This document shows, one piece after another, positions 22,757 through 32,989 of a stretch of DNA of 49,923 nucleotides. Numbering within the stretch: position 1 is the first letter of the stretch; each line of letters begins with the position of its first letter. The stretch comes from Pseudomonadota bacterium (GTDB lineage: Bacteria > Pseudomonadota > Gammaproteobacteria > Burkholderiales > Thiobacteraceae). The DNA lies in the NCBI GenBank assembly GCA_021812385.1, contig JAKANO010000021.1, positions 1 to 49,923 on the forward strand, written 5' to 3'. Position numbers and translations under genes: made by a program. The notes under the pieces are model-generated. The model saw only the letters and a list, made by a program, of their open reading frames with translations. It did no database searches and was not told the origin of the DNA.

Positions 22757-24952
22757 ATGCGCACAGCGACCCATCCTGTAGCAGAATCAATAATCGCCGC
22801 ACGCAAACCAATGGCTGTGGCGCGTCGCATTAGGCGATATCGCCTACAACTACTGCTGGGCTCTGCCCTACTCACGCGCTTTAGCCTGTTAGCACTGATT
22901 GCCTGGGTCATCGGCTCGATTTGTAGCCAGCTTCTATTTCAGCAATCAGCCGTTACGGCGGCGCCCTGGCAAGCCGAATTATTCGGATGGCTGGAACTGG
23001 CGCAAATTACCGACGGCTGGGTACTCGCTTGGTGTTATGCCGGCATGATCGCGCTGTATAGCGCCTGGATATTTTGGCGTATACCACGCACCCAGGAAGT
23101 GAGCGAGCAAGCGCTATGTTTCGGCGGAGGAGCACGCATCTTTAACGCCGGGCAAATTCGCAAGCTGCGCCCGCTTACGCCTGCTTTAGCCTGGATCAAG
23201 CTAGCCATGCCGCATATCAGACCCCGACTATTGTCCACACCGAACGCGATCGAAAACTGGTTTGAACTACGCACCGAAAATGGCACTTGGTTGTTCGCTT
23301 GTGACGACACGACTGCAATCGGCAAGCTAATCGCCCTGATCGTCTGCAGAGAGAATAGCGATGCCCAGCAGACGTGTGATCACGGGGTTCCGATCTGGCG
23401 CATCTTAAAAACGCTAGCGCTCATCGCACTATTAGCAACCCTACCGGAACTCACCATCACACTAGCCATTTTTTATGGCGCTTGGCGCTTGATCATCGCT
23501 TTCAATCGCAAACGCAAGCGAGCAGCCTGGGAACGCGCCACGCAACGTGTCAACCAATCCATTTCCGCAACCGCAAGGCCCACGCGCGGTAAAAACTTTG
23601 TTCGCTTGCTGGAACAATCATTTGCCTCGCTGCTGATCCTGCCCTTGCGCGCCGCGATCTTTCTGTTGCGCACAGCTGGCGCATTGCTGGGTTTAATCCC
23701 GTGGCGCGGTCTGCGCATCATCGCCGGCGATGCCTCAGTATTCGCCTTGCTATGGCTCGCCGCTATTGTTCCAGCCGGGCTAATTGGCTTTGCCCTAGCA
23801 ACCTCAGAAAGCTACAGTCAAACCAGCCCGAGTTTGGCGCGTATTTTGCTGGCGCGCGCCGCACACGATAATTTCCCCGCCATCGCCACAAAAGCACTGG
23901 AACGCGCCATCCAAACCGGCAACCCCGATGCCATACACGCCGTGTTGGAGGCGGGTACACAAGGCGGCGTATTCCACCTCCGCAGCTATCAAGCCGACAA
24001 GCGCCGTACTCAAAGTTGCCGCGATGCACTGCCGATTGATCGCGCCAAGATCAAGTTTGTTTTGGATGAAACGCCCAATGCGGCCAATCTCATCTTCTCC
24101 GCACGTTGCGCGCTAGACTCATCACATTTACAACTTGCGCTCAGCACTGCCGCCTTCCAACGCCAAGCCGGAGCAAGCATCGATCTGCACCAGGCGCTAA
24201 CCAGCGGCAATCCAGATTTGTTGAAGTTTGCCCTGGACAACGGCGCCAACTTGGAGCAAACAGACTGGCGCGGGCGAACCCCCTTGCTGGCGGCGCTCGA
24301 TATCCTAGCCAATAGTCAACCCCAAGAACGGGAAAGCGCATTGCGGATGGTGAATACACTCATCGAACGCGGTGCGAGGCTAACGGCTACAGATGCAGCA
24401 CAACGCTCGGCAGCCTTTATCGCGTCAACCACCGAACTGCCCGCGCCTTTATTCGATCGTCTGCTAAAGGAAACTCCGCCCCAGGCGCGCAGCGCCTTGG
24501 GCGCCAACATGCTGCACGCTGTAGCCGCTTCCGGCGACGTGGCACGCGCCCAACAAATCATCGCGCGCGGCACGCCGGTCAATGCACTGACTGCGGATGG
24601 GCGCAGCGCGCTGCATTTTGCCAAAGGTGGCGCCATGGTCTGGTATCTTATCGATTTGGGATTGGATGCCGAATTGCCGGATGCGCGCGGCCAAACGCCG
24701 TTTCACCATGCAGTGATACGGCGCGACATGGAGGCGGCGCGCATCTTAGGTAGTCTGGCTGGCAACAAGGATGCCACGGACATCTTCGGCCGTAGTGCTT
24801 TGGACTATGCCCCAAGCAGGCCTAAAACCAGCGTGGGCGAACAGGAAAACAAAACCGAAAAATCCGCTGCGCCGCGTAAAAAAAATCAACCCAAGCCGGA
24901 ATGGGTGCAGTGGCGCGAGTTGGCCGACATCTTGCACGGGTATCAGCTTTAA
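22757..24952 (+). CDS. Multi-spanning membrane protein with C-terminal ankyrin repeats
   Basis: The product has 731 residues. The N-terminal half holds about five hydrophobic segments (around 32-54, 92-110, 217-245, 290-315 and 328-347). The C-terminal half (about 385-700) carries degenerate ankyrin repeats, for example GNPDAIHAVLEAGT, GNPDLLKFALDNGANLEQTDWRGRTPLLAA, MVNTLIERGARLTATDA, DGRSALHFAKGG and DARGQTPFHHAVIRRDMEAARIL. It ends with a lysine-rich tail (KPKTS to RKKNQPKP). The topology would anchor a protein-binding domain at the membrane. Thirty-eight bases separate it from the PilNO gene and nine from the SIR2-like/TIR gene, so it belongs to the same unit. Its function is unknown; a scaffold or sensor for the following TIR and STAND proteins is my inference. 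Confidence 0.7.
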   Translation: MRTATHPVAESIIAARKPMAVARRIRRYRLQLLLGSALLTRFSLLALIAWVIGSICSQLLFQQSAVTAAPWQAELFGWLELAQITDGWVLAWCYAGMIALYSAWIFWRIPRTQEVSEQALCFGGGARIFNAGQIRKLRPLTPALAWIKLAMPHIRPRLLSTPNAIENWFELRTENGTWLFACDDTTAIGKLIALIVCRENSDAQQTCDHGVPIWRILKTLALIALLATLPELTITLAIFYGAWRLIIAFNRKRKRAAWERATQRVNQSISATARPTRGKNFVRLLEQSFASLLILPLRAAIFLLRTAGALLGLIPWRGLRIIAGDASVFALLWLAAIVPAGLIGFALATSESYSQTSPSLARILLARAAHDNFPAIATKALERAIQTGNPDAIHAVLEAGTQGGVFHLRSYQADKRRTQSCRDALPIDRAKIKFVLDETPNAANLIFSARCALDSSHLQLALSTAAFQRQAGASIDLHQALTSGNPDLLKFALDNGANLEQTDWRGRTPLLAALDILANSQPQERESALRMVNTLIERGARLTATDAAQRSAAFIASTTELPAPLFDRLLKETPPQARSALGANMLHAVAASGDVARAQQIIARGTPVNALTADGRSALHFAKGGAMVWYLIDLGLDAELPDARGQTPFHHAVIRRDMEAARILGSLAGNKDATDIFGRSALDYAPSRPKTSVGEQENKTEKSAAPRKKNQPKPEWVQWRELADILHGYQL

Positions 24953-24961
24953 GGATCGGAA

Positions 24962-26359
24962 ATGCATAACGATTTACGCGACATGGAAAGTTTTTGGGAG
25001 GACTTCCTGCCATTCGTGGAAGAGCGGCGCATCATTCCCATCATCGGCCCCGACTTGCTGTTGGTCGATACGGATGGCGCAAGCAAACCCTTGTATCGAT
25101 TGGTCGCCGAGCGCCTTGCGGAACGCTTGCGCCTGGACATGCAACACCTGCCTGGCTTCTCCCTGAACGATGTGGTGAGCGCCCACCTGCAAGCACGCGG
25201 CCGGCGCGAGGACTTGTACGCCAAATTGCGCGGCGTGATGAAGGACATTGCAGCGGCTCCACCAGAACCCTTACGCCAATTGGCGCGCATCCGCGATTTC
25301 AATCTGTTCATTTCGCTCAGTTTCGATTCGCTGTTGCTGGATGCGCTCAACGCCGAGCGCTACGGCGGCGCGGAACAGGCGCAACACCTCAGCTACGCGC
25401 CGAACAAAGTAGCCGACCTGCCGCCAGGGCGCACCGCCAATGCACCCCCCATCGTCTATTCGCTGTTCGGCAAACTTTCCGTGGCGCCTGATTACGTCAT
25501 CACCGAAGAAGATATGCTGGAGTTTCTGTGCGCCCTGCAATCGGAAGCCAAACGCCCGCACCTGCTGTTCGACGAACTGCAAAACAGCCACCTGTTATTC
25601 CTGGGCTGTAATTTTTCCGATTGGCTGGCGCGCTTCTTTATCCGCATCGCCAAGAGCCGCCAACTGTCGCAACAGCGCAGCGAATCCGAGTTGCTGGTGG
25701 ACCCAGGACTGGAAAGCGAGCCGCAATTGGTGCTGTTCCTGGAAAACTTCAGCTACGGCACGCGCGTCATGCCGATGGATCCACTCCATTTCATCAATGA
25801 ACTGGAACAGCGCTGGCGTACGCGCAATCCAGGGTGCGCCAACCCGGTCGCCACACCCGCCGCACCCGCCATTGCAGCCAGCAATGCCGACCTGCCCGAC
25901 GATTTGCCCTCGGGCGGTATTTTCATTTCCTATGCCAAGGAAGACGTAGCAGCGGCCACGCGCATTTTTGAAACACTTACCGAACTGGGCCTGGAAGTCT
26001 GGTTCGACAAGGATCGCTTGGAAGCGGGCGATCAATACGATCAGAAAATCAAGCGCAACATCAAAGCCAGCTCGCTATTTTTACCGATCATTTCACAGAC
26101 GACGCAACGGCGCCTGGAAGGCTATTTCCGCCGCGAATGGAAGCTGGCGGAAGAGCGCTCCTGGAGCATGGCGGACACGGTGTCATTTATCCTGCCGATC
26201 GTCATCGACGATACGCCGCCATATGAAAGCCAAGTACCGGAAGCATTCCAAAAAGTGCAGTGGACCCACATGCCGCAGGGTGAATCCAAACCCGAGTTCG
26301 AAACCCGTCTGGTGAAGCTGGTGCGCGAATACCGTAAACGCGAGAAAGGTTTGGCATGA
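24962..26359 (+). CDS. SIR2-like / TIR domain protein, putative NADase effector
   Basis: The product has 465 residues. The N-terminal domain (about 20-285) has the layout of SIR2-like domains (RRIIPIIGPDLLL, FNLFISLSFDSLLLDAL, VYSLFGKLSVAPDYVITEEDM), but the positions of the catalytic Asn and His are occupied by Ser and Phe, so it is probably not a catalyst. A Pro/Ala linker leads to a TIR domain (about 317-455): GGIFISYAKEDVAAA, GLEVWFDKDRLEAGD, SSLFLPIIS and FRREWKLAEE, with Glu392 in the place of the NAD-cleaving Glu. Bacterial TIR domains hydrolyse NAD+ or make cyclic ADP-ribose variants. The stop overlaps the start of the nSTAND gene by four bases, which argues for a stoichiometric partner. 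Confidence 0.8.
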   Translation: MHNDLRDMESFWEDFLPFVEERRIIPIIGPDLLLVDTDGASKPLYRLVAERLAERLRLDMQHLPGFSLNDVVSAHLQARGRREDLYAKLRGVMKDIAAAPPEPLRQLARIRDFNLFISLSFDSLLLDALNAERYGGAEQAQHLSYAPNKVADLPPGRTANAPPIVYSLFGKLSVAPDYVITEEDMLEFLCALQSEAKRPHLLFDELQNSHLLFLGCNFSDWLARFFIRIAKSRQLSQQRSESELLVDPGLESEPQLVLFLENFSYGTRVMPMDPLHFINELEQRWRTRNPGCANPVATPAAPAIAASNADLPDDLPSGGIFISYAKEDVAAATRIFETLTELGLEVWFDKDRLEAGDQYDQKIKRNIKASSLFLPIISQTTQRRLEGYFRREWKLAEERSWSMADTVSFILPIVIDDTPPYESQVPEAFQKVQWTHMPQGESKPEFETRLVKLVREYRKREKGLA

Positions 26360-29300
26360 ACGCCATACAAAATATCGCGATTATCGACAGCGAGCACCCG
26401 TGGCCAGGGCTCATGCCCTTCACCGAAAACGCGAGTGCTTTTTTCCATGGCCGGGATGCCGAGACGGCGGAATTGCAGCGGTTAATCAAGCGCGAAACGC
26501 TCACTATTTTGTTCGGCCAATCCGGCTTGGGCAAGTCCTCGCTGCTCAATGCGGGCTTGTTTCCGCGCTTGCGCAGCGAAGATTTTTTGCCGATTTATAT
26601 TCGTCTCGACATGGCCGAAGGCGCAGCCGACTTCACCAGCCAAGTCAAGACGGCGATTACGGCCAATTGCGCCGAGCATGGCGTGGATGCGCCGCCGCCC
26701 ACCGCCGATGAAAGCCTGTGGCAATACTTCCACCGCCAAGACATTGATTTCTGGAGCGCAAGGAATCGACTGCTGACACCGGTGCTGGTATTCGATCAGT
26801 TTGAAGAAATTTTCACCCTCGGCGGCCATGCCGAGTCCTTGCAGCAACGTTGCCAAGCTTTCCTAGAAGAACTGGCGGATCTGATCGAGGACCGCATGCC
26901 CGCAACGTTGGCCAAAAAAATCGAGGCGCAGCCCGAGCTCGGCGCACAACTGGTTTACGGCAAGCGCGCCTATAAAGTTCTGCTCAGTTTCCGCGAAGAT
27001 TATCTACCGGAATTCGAAGGCTTGCGCACCCTGATCCGCCCCATCATGCAAAACCGCATGCGGCTTACGCGCATGAGCGGCGACCAAGCGCTGACCGCTA
27101 TCCTGCAATCCGGCGGCCACCTGGTGGCGGAAGAAATCGCCGAGCAAATCGTGCGTTTTGTCGCAGCGCCGCGTGCGGATCGCGCGCGCACCGAACTATC
27201 GCGCCTGGAAGTGGAGCCGGCCTTGATGTCGGTGGTGTGCCGCGAACTCAACAACCAACGCCTGCAAAAGGGGCAGCGGCAAATCACCGCCGAATTGCTG
27301 CGCGAAGGTGCGCAGCAGCGCATCATCCAGGATTTCTACGAAAGCAATCTGCAAGGCGTCGACCCGCGCGTGCGCGTCTTCATCGAGGATCAACTGCTGA
27401 CCGATGCCGGCTATCGAGATAGTTGCGCCTTGGAAGATGCGCTGGCTTTTCCCGGCGTGACGCGCGAAACCATCGACACCTTGATCGCGCAGCGCCTGCT
27501 GCGGCTTGAAGAACGTTCCGGCATCCTGCGCGTGGAGCTGACGCACGATGTTTTGACGCAGGTGGCGCGCGCCAGCCGCGACCGGCGCAAGCAAGCGGAA
27601 GCGGAGCAAGCACAACGTGCACAGGATGCTGCACGGCGCAAACGCACCAAACGCTTGGCTCTGGTCGGCGGCGCTTTACTCTCCTTGGCGGTCACGGTCG
27701 CAGTGGTGTTCGGCATCCTGTTGAACCGCGCCAATGCCGAACGCAAGCGCCTGATCGAGACCCAATCTTTTATCGCGCTGTCGCGCGCCAATTCGGCCCT
27801 GGAACAAGCCGTGCCGGGCGAGCCGTACGCCCTGTTGGCGCAGGCGATTCGGCTCAATCCCGATAACCGCGCTGCGATCACCCGCGGCGTAAGCTTGCTG
27901 ACACAGCGCCGCCACGCGCAGATGCAACTGCGCCAGCGTCTGGCCACGCCAGCCGAAATCGCCTGGTTCGATCATGACCACTACGCCTTGTTCGGCCCGC
28001 AAGCGCTGGTATGGCGCACCCTCGATAATCCCCGCATGGAGCGCTTGTCGCTGCTCTCTTCGCAAGACGATTACGAAGATTTCGGCCTCGCGCACTTGTT
28101 TGCCGAAGGGTTGCCGGACAATACCCCGCTCTCGTTCACTGCGGCTGAATCCGGCAATAAAACGCCAATACGCAAACTCCTGCCTTATCTCGCCGAGGCC
28201 AAGCTGCTGCCTTTTGTCAGCCGCAACTTGGTGTTGCATTTTTTCGATCCGTACAGCAAAAAGCCCGTCGGCAAGCCGATACAGCTGACAGGCGAACCGC
28301 GCGCGCTTGCGGTCAGCCCAGGGCGGCAATGGGTCGCGGTGCTGACGCCGAATGGCCTGCTGCGCGCGCGACTGGACGGCGCGGAGCGCGCGCAATTTGC
28401 GCTCACCGACATCACGCCCAAAGCCGAAGCCCCTTTAGCTTTCATCACCGATCAAGGTGCGATGCTGTTGCGCACAGAGCAGGATATCTGGTTGTTCCGT
28501 GCGGCTGGCAGCGCCGCGCCGCTACGCATCCCGCTCGCCGCCGATCTGCTGCGCGCCAGTCCCAGCGGCGCTTTGTTTGCCGCCAGCCAGCGCAAAGAAG
28601 TGCATCTGTATGATGCCGCCAGCGGCGCTCCGATCGGTAAACCAATGGCGCATCCCAGCACGGTGCGCGACTTGGCGTTCAGCCCAGATGGGCGCTACCT
28701 GGCCACGGCCTGCTTGGACAAGCAGGCACGGCTGTGGGACACGCAATCGCAAACCTTGGCTGGTCCGCCCTTGAAGCATCATGGCGCGGTGCTCTCGGTG
28801 CGCTTCGGCGATGACGCGCAAACACTGGCCACCGGCGCCGCGGATGGCGCGCTCAGAATCTGGCAACCGTTTCGCGGCGAGCAATTGGTGGAACCGATGA
28901 TGCATCCCGACGCCGTGGCGGAGGTGAGATTGCAACCCGGCGGCGAACATGTGCTGGCGCTGACCAACGGCCAGGAATTTTATGTATGGCGCTGGCGTCA
29001 TCCGGCGCAGCCGGCGAATCAAGCGATTGCCCTCAACGGTAATCCGACGGCCCTGGCCGCAAGCGCGGATGGCGTGCGCGTCGCCTTCGGCGCACAACAG
29101 GGTTCAGCCCGCGTGCTGGCGTTCCAAAACAAATCCGACGCAGCTTGGAGCAGCGCGGAGAACAATGCAAAAGTCACGGCTATCGCATTAGCGCCGAATG
29201 GTGCGCGACTCGCCGTGGCCTGGAACAACGCTGCAATACAGCTATATGACGCCACGTCCGGCAAGGAATTGGGGCCGCAGTTAGCGCACTCGCAAATCGT

Positions 29301-30279
29301 ACAAGCGATGCGCTTCTCCCCAGACGGCCGCTATTTAGCCACTGCTTCCAAGGATGGTTTTGTGCGCCTATGGAATGTGGAGAAACAGGTATTAATCGGT
29401 TCGCGCCTGCAACATCGACCCGGCATCCAGTCGCTCGCCTTCAGTCCAGACAGCTCGCTGCTGCTGGTCGGCGAACGCGGACGGCTATTCTTGTGGGAGA
29501 CGCAATCAACGCAGCCTCGCGGTGAATGGGACTTGGCCAAGGCCGGCATTACACGCCTGGTGCTCGCTGATTTCAATGCCGTCGGCGACAAGATTCTGAT
29601 CGTCGCGGACGCACACATTCTGCAACTAGCCTTGCGTAAGACCGCCAACGGGAGCATGACCCTTGCGCCCAGCAATACCGATGCATTCAAGCAAGAGATT
29701 CCCTTGGGTGATTTCAAAATCTGGACGGCTACACTTGCGCCTGATCGGCATTATCTGGCGTTGGGTGGATTGGACGGCCGCATGCGCATCGTGGATCTGG
29801 ATAGCTTACGCTTTACCGGTGAAGTGATGCACCACGACGATGCCGTATTGGGCATGTCGTTTGCCGCGAACAATGATACTTTTGCCTCTTGGTCGCGCGA
29901 TCGCAGTGTACGAATATGGGACGTGCGCACCGGATACGCCGTAGCCGATGCTATCTATACGGACGCTGAACCCTTGGCGGCGCAACTTGCACAAAACGCG
30001 GCATGGGTCGCCATTGCGCCAGCCCAGGGTAGCGGATTTTTGCAGCGCGTCGGCAGCGCACCCCCCGGCACGGCGCCCACATGGCTCCCGGACTTGCTGG
30101 AGATGATTGGCGGCTCGCGCTTCGACCAAACCGGATCTTCCGAGCGTATCCGCAATCGGCAACAAGAATTAAAGACGCTGTCCGGCAACATCCAGCGCGC
30201 GCCAGAGGCCTGGCGACTTTGGGCAAACAGCGTACTGGAACAAGTGGGCGCGACATCCACGGCGGCGAATAAACCATGA
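26356..30279 (+). CDS. nSTAND NTPase with membrane span and WD40 repeats
   Basis: The product has 1307 residues. Residues about 15-400 form a novel-STAND NTPase: Walker [10 protein letters not shown] (54-62), Walker [12 protein letters not shown] (144-154), then [10 protein letters not shown] and a winged-helix-like end with [13 protein letters not shown] charged helix leads to a membrane segment (about 433-456). The rest, about 560-1230, is a series of WD40 blades, clearest at [39 protein letters not shown] and [12 protein letters not shown]...[16 protein letters not shown] proteins are switch ATPases that oligomerise when the repeat domain meets a ligand and then activate an effector. Here the coupled SIR2-like/TIR protein is the obvious effector. 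The membrane span would place the WD40 part on the far side of the inner membrane, unlike cytosolic Avs-type sensors. Confidence 0.85.
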   Translation: MNAIQNIAIIDSEHPWPGLMPFTENASAFFHGRDAETAELQRLIKRETLTILFGQSGLGKSSLLNAGLFPRLRSEDFLPIYIRLDMAEGAADFTSQVKTAITANCAEHGVDAPPPTADESLWQYFHRQDIDFWSARNRLLTPVLVFDQFEEIFTLGGHAESLQQRCQAFLEELADLIEDRMPATLAKKIEAQPELGAQLVYGKRAYKVLLSFREDYLPEFEGLRTLIRPIMQNRMRLTRMSGDQALTAILQSGGHLVAEEIAEQIVRFVAAPRADRARTELSRLEVEPALMSVVCRELNNQRLQKGQRQITAELLREGAQQRIIQDFYESNLQGVDPRVRVFIEDQLLTDAGYRDSCALEDALAFPGVTRETIDTLIAQRLLRLEERSGILRVELTHDVLTQVARASRDRRKQAEAEQAQRAQDAARRKRTKRLALVGGALLSLAVTVAVVFGILLNRANAERKRLIETQSFIALSRANSALEQAVPGEPYALLAQAIRLNPDNRAAITRGVSLLTQRRHAQMQLRQRLATPAEIAWFDHDHYALFGPQALVWRTLDNPRMERLSLLSSQDDYEDFGLAHLFAEGLPDNTPLSFTAAESGNKTPIRKLLPYLAEAKLLPFVSRNLVLHFFDPYSKKPVGKPIQLTGEPRALAVSPGRQWVAVLTPNGLLRARLDGAERAQFALTDITPKAEAPLAFITDQGAMLLRTEQDIWLFRAAGSAAPLRIPLAADLLRASPSGALFAASQRKEVHLYDAASGAPIGKPMAHPSTVRDLAFSPDGRYLATACLDKQARLWDTQSQTLAGPPLKHHGAVLSVRFGDDAQTLATGAADGALRIWQPFRGEQLVEPMMHPDAVAEVRLQPGGEHVLALTNGQEFYVWRWRHPAQPANQAIALNGNPTALAASADGVRVAFGAQQGSARVLAFQNKSDAAWSSAENNAKVTAIALAPNGARLAVAWNNAAIQLYDATSGKELGPQLAHSQIVQAMRFSPDGRYLATASKDGFVRLWNVEKQVLIGSRLQHRPGIQSLAFSPDSSLLLVGERGRLFLWETQSTQPRGEWDLAKAGITRLVLADFNAVGDKILIVADAHILQLALRKTANGSMTLAPSNTDAFKQEIPLGDFKIWTATLAPDRHYLALGGLDGRMRIVDLDSLRFTGEVMHHDDAVLGMSFAANNDTFASWSRDRSVRIWDVRTGYAVADAIYTDAEPLAAQLAQNAAWVAIAPAQGSGFLQRVGSAPPGTAPTWLPDLLEMIGGSRFDQTGSSERIRNRQQELKTLSGNIQRAPEAWRLWANSVLEQVGATSTAANKP

Positions 30280-30304
30280 ATCGGGATGTGGAAAGGAATT
30301 CACT

Positions 30305-30790
30305 ATGCAGGAACTGAAGCATCAATACGGGTTTACCTTGATCGAGCTGATGCTGGTGGTCGCCATCATTGGCATTCTGGCCGCGATCGCCATACCCGCT
30401 TATCAGAGCTACACCATGCGCGCCAAAGTTGCGGAGGGCATGGAATTGGTCAAACCGGTGCAGCAGGCGATCAGCCAATATTATGACCGCTGGGGACGCT
30501 TACCCAAAGACAACAGTGCCGCCGGCCTGCCCTTGCCGCAAGTGCTGCGCGGTCGCTGGGTTGAAATGATCGATGTACGCGACGGCATGATCAGCGTGCA
30601 ATTCGAAAAGTCCATCAGCAAAGACGCGCTGCTCTATATACGCCCGGCAATCCAGACTGCTTATCCCACCGCAGCCTTGGTCTGGGTTTGTAACGATCTC
30701 ACCCCACCTGCCGGCTTTCAACTGACAACACAACTCGGAACCGCCCCGATATTAAATCAACGCTATCTTTCGACGGGCTGCAGAAAATGA
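30305..30790 (+). CDS. Type IV prepilin-like protein 1
   Basis: The product has 161 residues. The short leader ends in Gly and is followed by [24 protein letters not shown], the prepilin-peptidase site and N-terminal helix with Glu5. The globular part contains two cysteines near the end (VWVCNDL and STGCRK), which could form the C-terminal disulfide loop of pilins. AAAGGA seven bases before the ATG supports the start. It follows the nSTAND gene after 25 bases and overlaps the next gene by four. It shares [12 protein letters not shown] with the second prepilin of this cluster, so the two are paralogues. Confidence 0.88.
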   Translation: MQELKHQYGFTLIELMLVVAIIGILAAIAIPAYQSYTMRAKVAEGMELVKPVQQAISQYYDRWGRLPKDNSAAGLPLPQVLRGRWVEMIDVRDGMISVQFEKSISKDALLYIRPAIQTAYPTAALVWVCNDLTPPAGFQLTTQLGTAPILNQRYLSTGCRK

Positions 30791-31401
30791 AGCTGGCCCA
30801 TCGCCCTATGCGTCTTGCGCAACTGTTCCCGCTCGAGGCCAGTGTCGTCATCGGCGTCATATTATTCGCACTGGCCGCCATCATCCCCCAAACCAATTTA
30901 ATCTTAACCAAAGCGAGATTGGTCGAAGTATTCGGCCTGGTGGCCACGGCGCGCGTCGATATCATGGAACGCATGGCGCTGACGGGTGAAGGTGTTTCGG
31001 ATCAAGCCCTGGCAAGCAACCTGCGCGAAGGGGCTGATATTCAGGAAAACATCGAGGATTACATCGGACAGAAGCAAAGCGCCATATCCATCAGCAAACA
31101 ATCCGAGAGCGAATCATCCGAAAGGAAAATAGGCCAAGCCACGATCGACCAGCAAAGCTTGGATCGTTTGGGTAAATTCGAGGTGCGGCCGGTGAATAAC
31201 AGCCTCCTGGTAACGGGATTCCTGGGTAAGGGACAGCGCCCTTTTTTTCTTACCTTTAATCCCTCCATGCACGCCAGCGGCGGGTCGGGCAATATGCTTT
31301 GGCTGTGCGGTCATCAAAAGCCGCTGCCCGGCTGGAGTACCCCCATAGAGCGCTCGGGCACCGATCTGCCGCCCGCGTTCATCTTTTTTGTTTGTCGTTG
31401 A
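30787..31401 (+). CDS. Pilin-like protein without a standard prepilin-peptidase site
   Basis: The product has 204 residues. An N-terminal helix ([22 protein letters not shown]) keeps a Glu five residues after the would-be cleavage point, but Gln stands where the invariant Gly(-1) should be and Pro at +3. It then has a polar region with many Ser/Gln/Glu and a beta-rich end with two cysteines (LWLCGH and FVCR). The size, place between pilin and platform genes and the helix suggest a minor pilin or pseudopilin-like component that stays uncleaved. It overlaps both neighbours' open frames slightly, so it is translated together with them. Confidence 0.6.
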   Translation: MKLAHRPMRLAQLFPLEASVVIGVILFALAAIIPQTNLILTKARLVEVFGLVATARVDIMERMALTGEGVSDQALASNLREGADIQENIEDYIGQKQSAISISKQSESESSERKIGQATIDQQSLDRLGKFEVRPVNNSLLVTGFLGKGQRPFFLTFNPSMHASGGSGNMLWLCGHQKPLPGWSTPIERSGTDLPPAFIFFVCR

Positions 31402-31408
31402 GAACGCC

Positions 31409-32449
31409 ATGAAAACTTATATTTCCATCTACGCCGCCGCCATCTTGTTCCACCAACTGGCAGCCGCCGAACGCCAACGCCTACCCTTGCATGAAGTGCT
31501 GGACATCTTAAATCAGGATCAGGATTTATTCGGCCAAGATCGAGCGGCAGTACAGCTCCTGGCGCGCCTGTTGCGCGAAGGACAGCCGCTATCTGCGGCG
31601 CTGATGCAACTGCCGGAAGTGGTCAAACCTGAAACAGCCGCGTTGATTCAAATCGCCGAGCGTAACGGCCGGCTTGCCGCCACTCTGGAAGAAATAGCCG
31701 AGGACTATGCCAACCAAGGGCAAGGGCGTAGAACCCTATACAGCACCATGAGCTGGCCTATCGTCATGGCCATTGGCATCAGCTTGCTGTTAAGCATGAT
31801 GATGATTTTTGTGGTCCCCGCTTTCAAGGATGTATTCCAAGGCTTTGGCACTGAACTCCCGATTTTGACGCGCTTGATGATCTGGGTCTCCGATGCAATC
31901 GCGAATTATTGGTGGCTGTTCTTGCTGGCCGGCCTCTTGCTATTCATTGCCTGGTGGCGCGATTTAGTGCCGATGCAAGTAGGGCGCCGCCTCGAACAAC
32001 TTTGGCTTTCGATTCCTTTCGTGCGGCCATATTTCGTGCGTCGGTTTGTGACGCGTATCGTACGTTGGGTGAAGTTGGGACTGAACGATCAAGAATTATT
32101 GCTCGCCAGCCTGCGCCATGTACATGCGACCGAACGTATTCATGCATTTTGCACCTGTGCTGCCGCCTTGGAGTCGCGCCTGTTGCAAGGCAAGTCCCTG
32201 AGCGCCGCTTTGACCGAACTCCCGCCCTTGCCGCTACGCTTATCGCTGTTCCTGCAACTCAGCGAGAAACTCGGCAATTCCGATGCCCTGGATCAAGTGA
32301 TTGCAATGAGCGAGCAAGAAACCGCCGATGCCTTGTCACGTTTTGAGCGCGGGCTCACGATTTCAACCTACATGGCCTTCGGCATTCTAGTCGGCATGAT
32401 CGTGATCGCGATTTATTTGCCCATTTTCAAAATGGGATCGATTCTTTGA
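31409..32449 (+). CDS. PilC/GspF-like inner-membrane platform protein
   Basis: The product has 346 residues. It shows two related cytoplasmic helical bundles, each followed by membrane helices, as in the T2SS F domain: LLREGQPLSAALMQLPEVVKPE with IAERNGRLAATLEEIA, then membrane segments near 120-140 and 170-190; LLQGKSLSAALTELP with LQLSEKLGNSDALDQV, then a final membrane helix (AFGILVGMIVIAIYLPIF). PilC/GspF recruits the assembly ATPase and rotates it into pilin insertion. No pilB, pilT or gspE gene is in the window. The ATG at 31409 is preferred to an upstream TTG. It is shorter than typical PilC (about 400 residues). Confidence 0.82.
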   Translation: MKTYISIYAAAILFHQLAAAERQRLPLHEVLDILNQDQDLFGQDRAAVQLLARLLREGQPLSAALMQLPEVVKPETAALIQIAERNGRLAATLEEIAEDYANQGQGRRTLYSTMSWPIVMAIGISLLLSMMMIFVVPAFKDVFQGFGTELPILTRLMIWVSDAIANYWWLFLLAGLLLFIAWWRDLVPMQVGRRLEQLWLSIPFVRPYFVRRFVTRIVRWVKLGLNDQELLLASLRHVHATERIHAFCTCAAALESRLLQGKSLSAALTELPPLPLRLSLFLQLSEKLGNSDALDQVIAMSEQETADALSRFERGLTISTYMAFGILVGMIVIAIYLPIFKMGSIL

Positions 32450-32463
32450 TGAAAGGTCTGTCT

Positions 32464-32958
32464 ATGTCGCAACGCAAGTCATCCCTATCCGGCTTTACTT
32501 TGATCGAACTGATGATCGTAATCGCCATTATCACCATTTTGACCACCATGGCCGTGCCCTCGTTTCAGGATCGCGTGATCAGGGCGCAAGTAAGCGAAGG
32601 CTTGGCCTTGTCGGATTTTGTCAAACAAGCAATCGCAGCCCAATATGCAAAAACGCATCGTTTGCCCAAGGATAATGCCAGCGCCGGCTTGCCGCCGGCC
32701 GACCGCATCGTCGGCAACTACGTCACGGGAATTGCAGTACATGAGGGCAGCGTGCTCATTACCTTCGGCAACCAATCGAATCGCTATCTGGCCGGTAAAA
32801 AGTTATCGCTTCGCCCCGCCGTGGTGGAAAACTACCCCATTGTCCCCATTGCCTGGGTATGCGGCATGGCGGGCGTACCGGAAAAAATGAAAGTGTTGGG
32901 CGGCAATGAAACTAATTTGCCGCTGCCGCATCTACCGATAGACTGCCGGCCCGCCTAA
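32464..32958 (+). CDS. Type IV prepilin-like protein 2
   Basis: The product has 164 residues. The positively charged leader MSQRKSSLSG is followed by FTLIELMIVIAIITILTTMAVPSF, a full prepilin-peptidase site with Glu5. The globular part resembles prepilin 1 (LPKDNASAGLPP; IAWVCGM; a final DCRPA), with a Cys pair for a C-terminal disulfide. The ATG at 32464 has AAAGG seven bases upstream; an ATG at 32449 overlapping the previous stop is possible. It may be the second subunit of a two-pilin fibre or a minor pilin. Confidence 0.87.
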   Translation: MSQRKSSLSGFTLIELMIVIAIITILTTMAVPSFQDRVIRAQVSEGLALSDFVKQAIAAQYAKTHRLPKDNASAGLPPADRIVGNYVTGIAVHEGSVLITFGNQSNRYLAGKKLSLRPAVVENYPIVPIAWVCGMAGVPEKMKVLGGNETNLPLPHLPIDCRPA

Positions 32959-32989
32959 TGGGTTGGAGAACGCACGCATAAAGGGCGTC

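Noticed and set aside
24962..30279. Standard Thoeris system or Avs-type defence gene
   Set aside because: No ThsA-like SLOG/SIR2 effector is separate from the TIR protein, and the STAND protein has a membrane span and WD40 repeats instead of Avs-type TPR sensors; the pilin genes do not belong to either.
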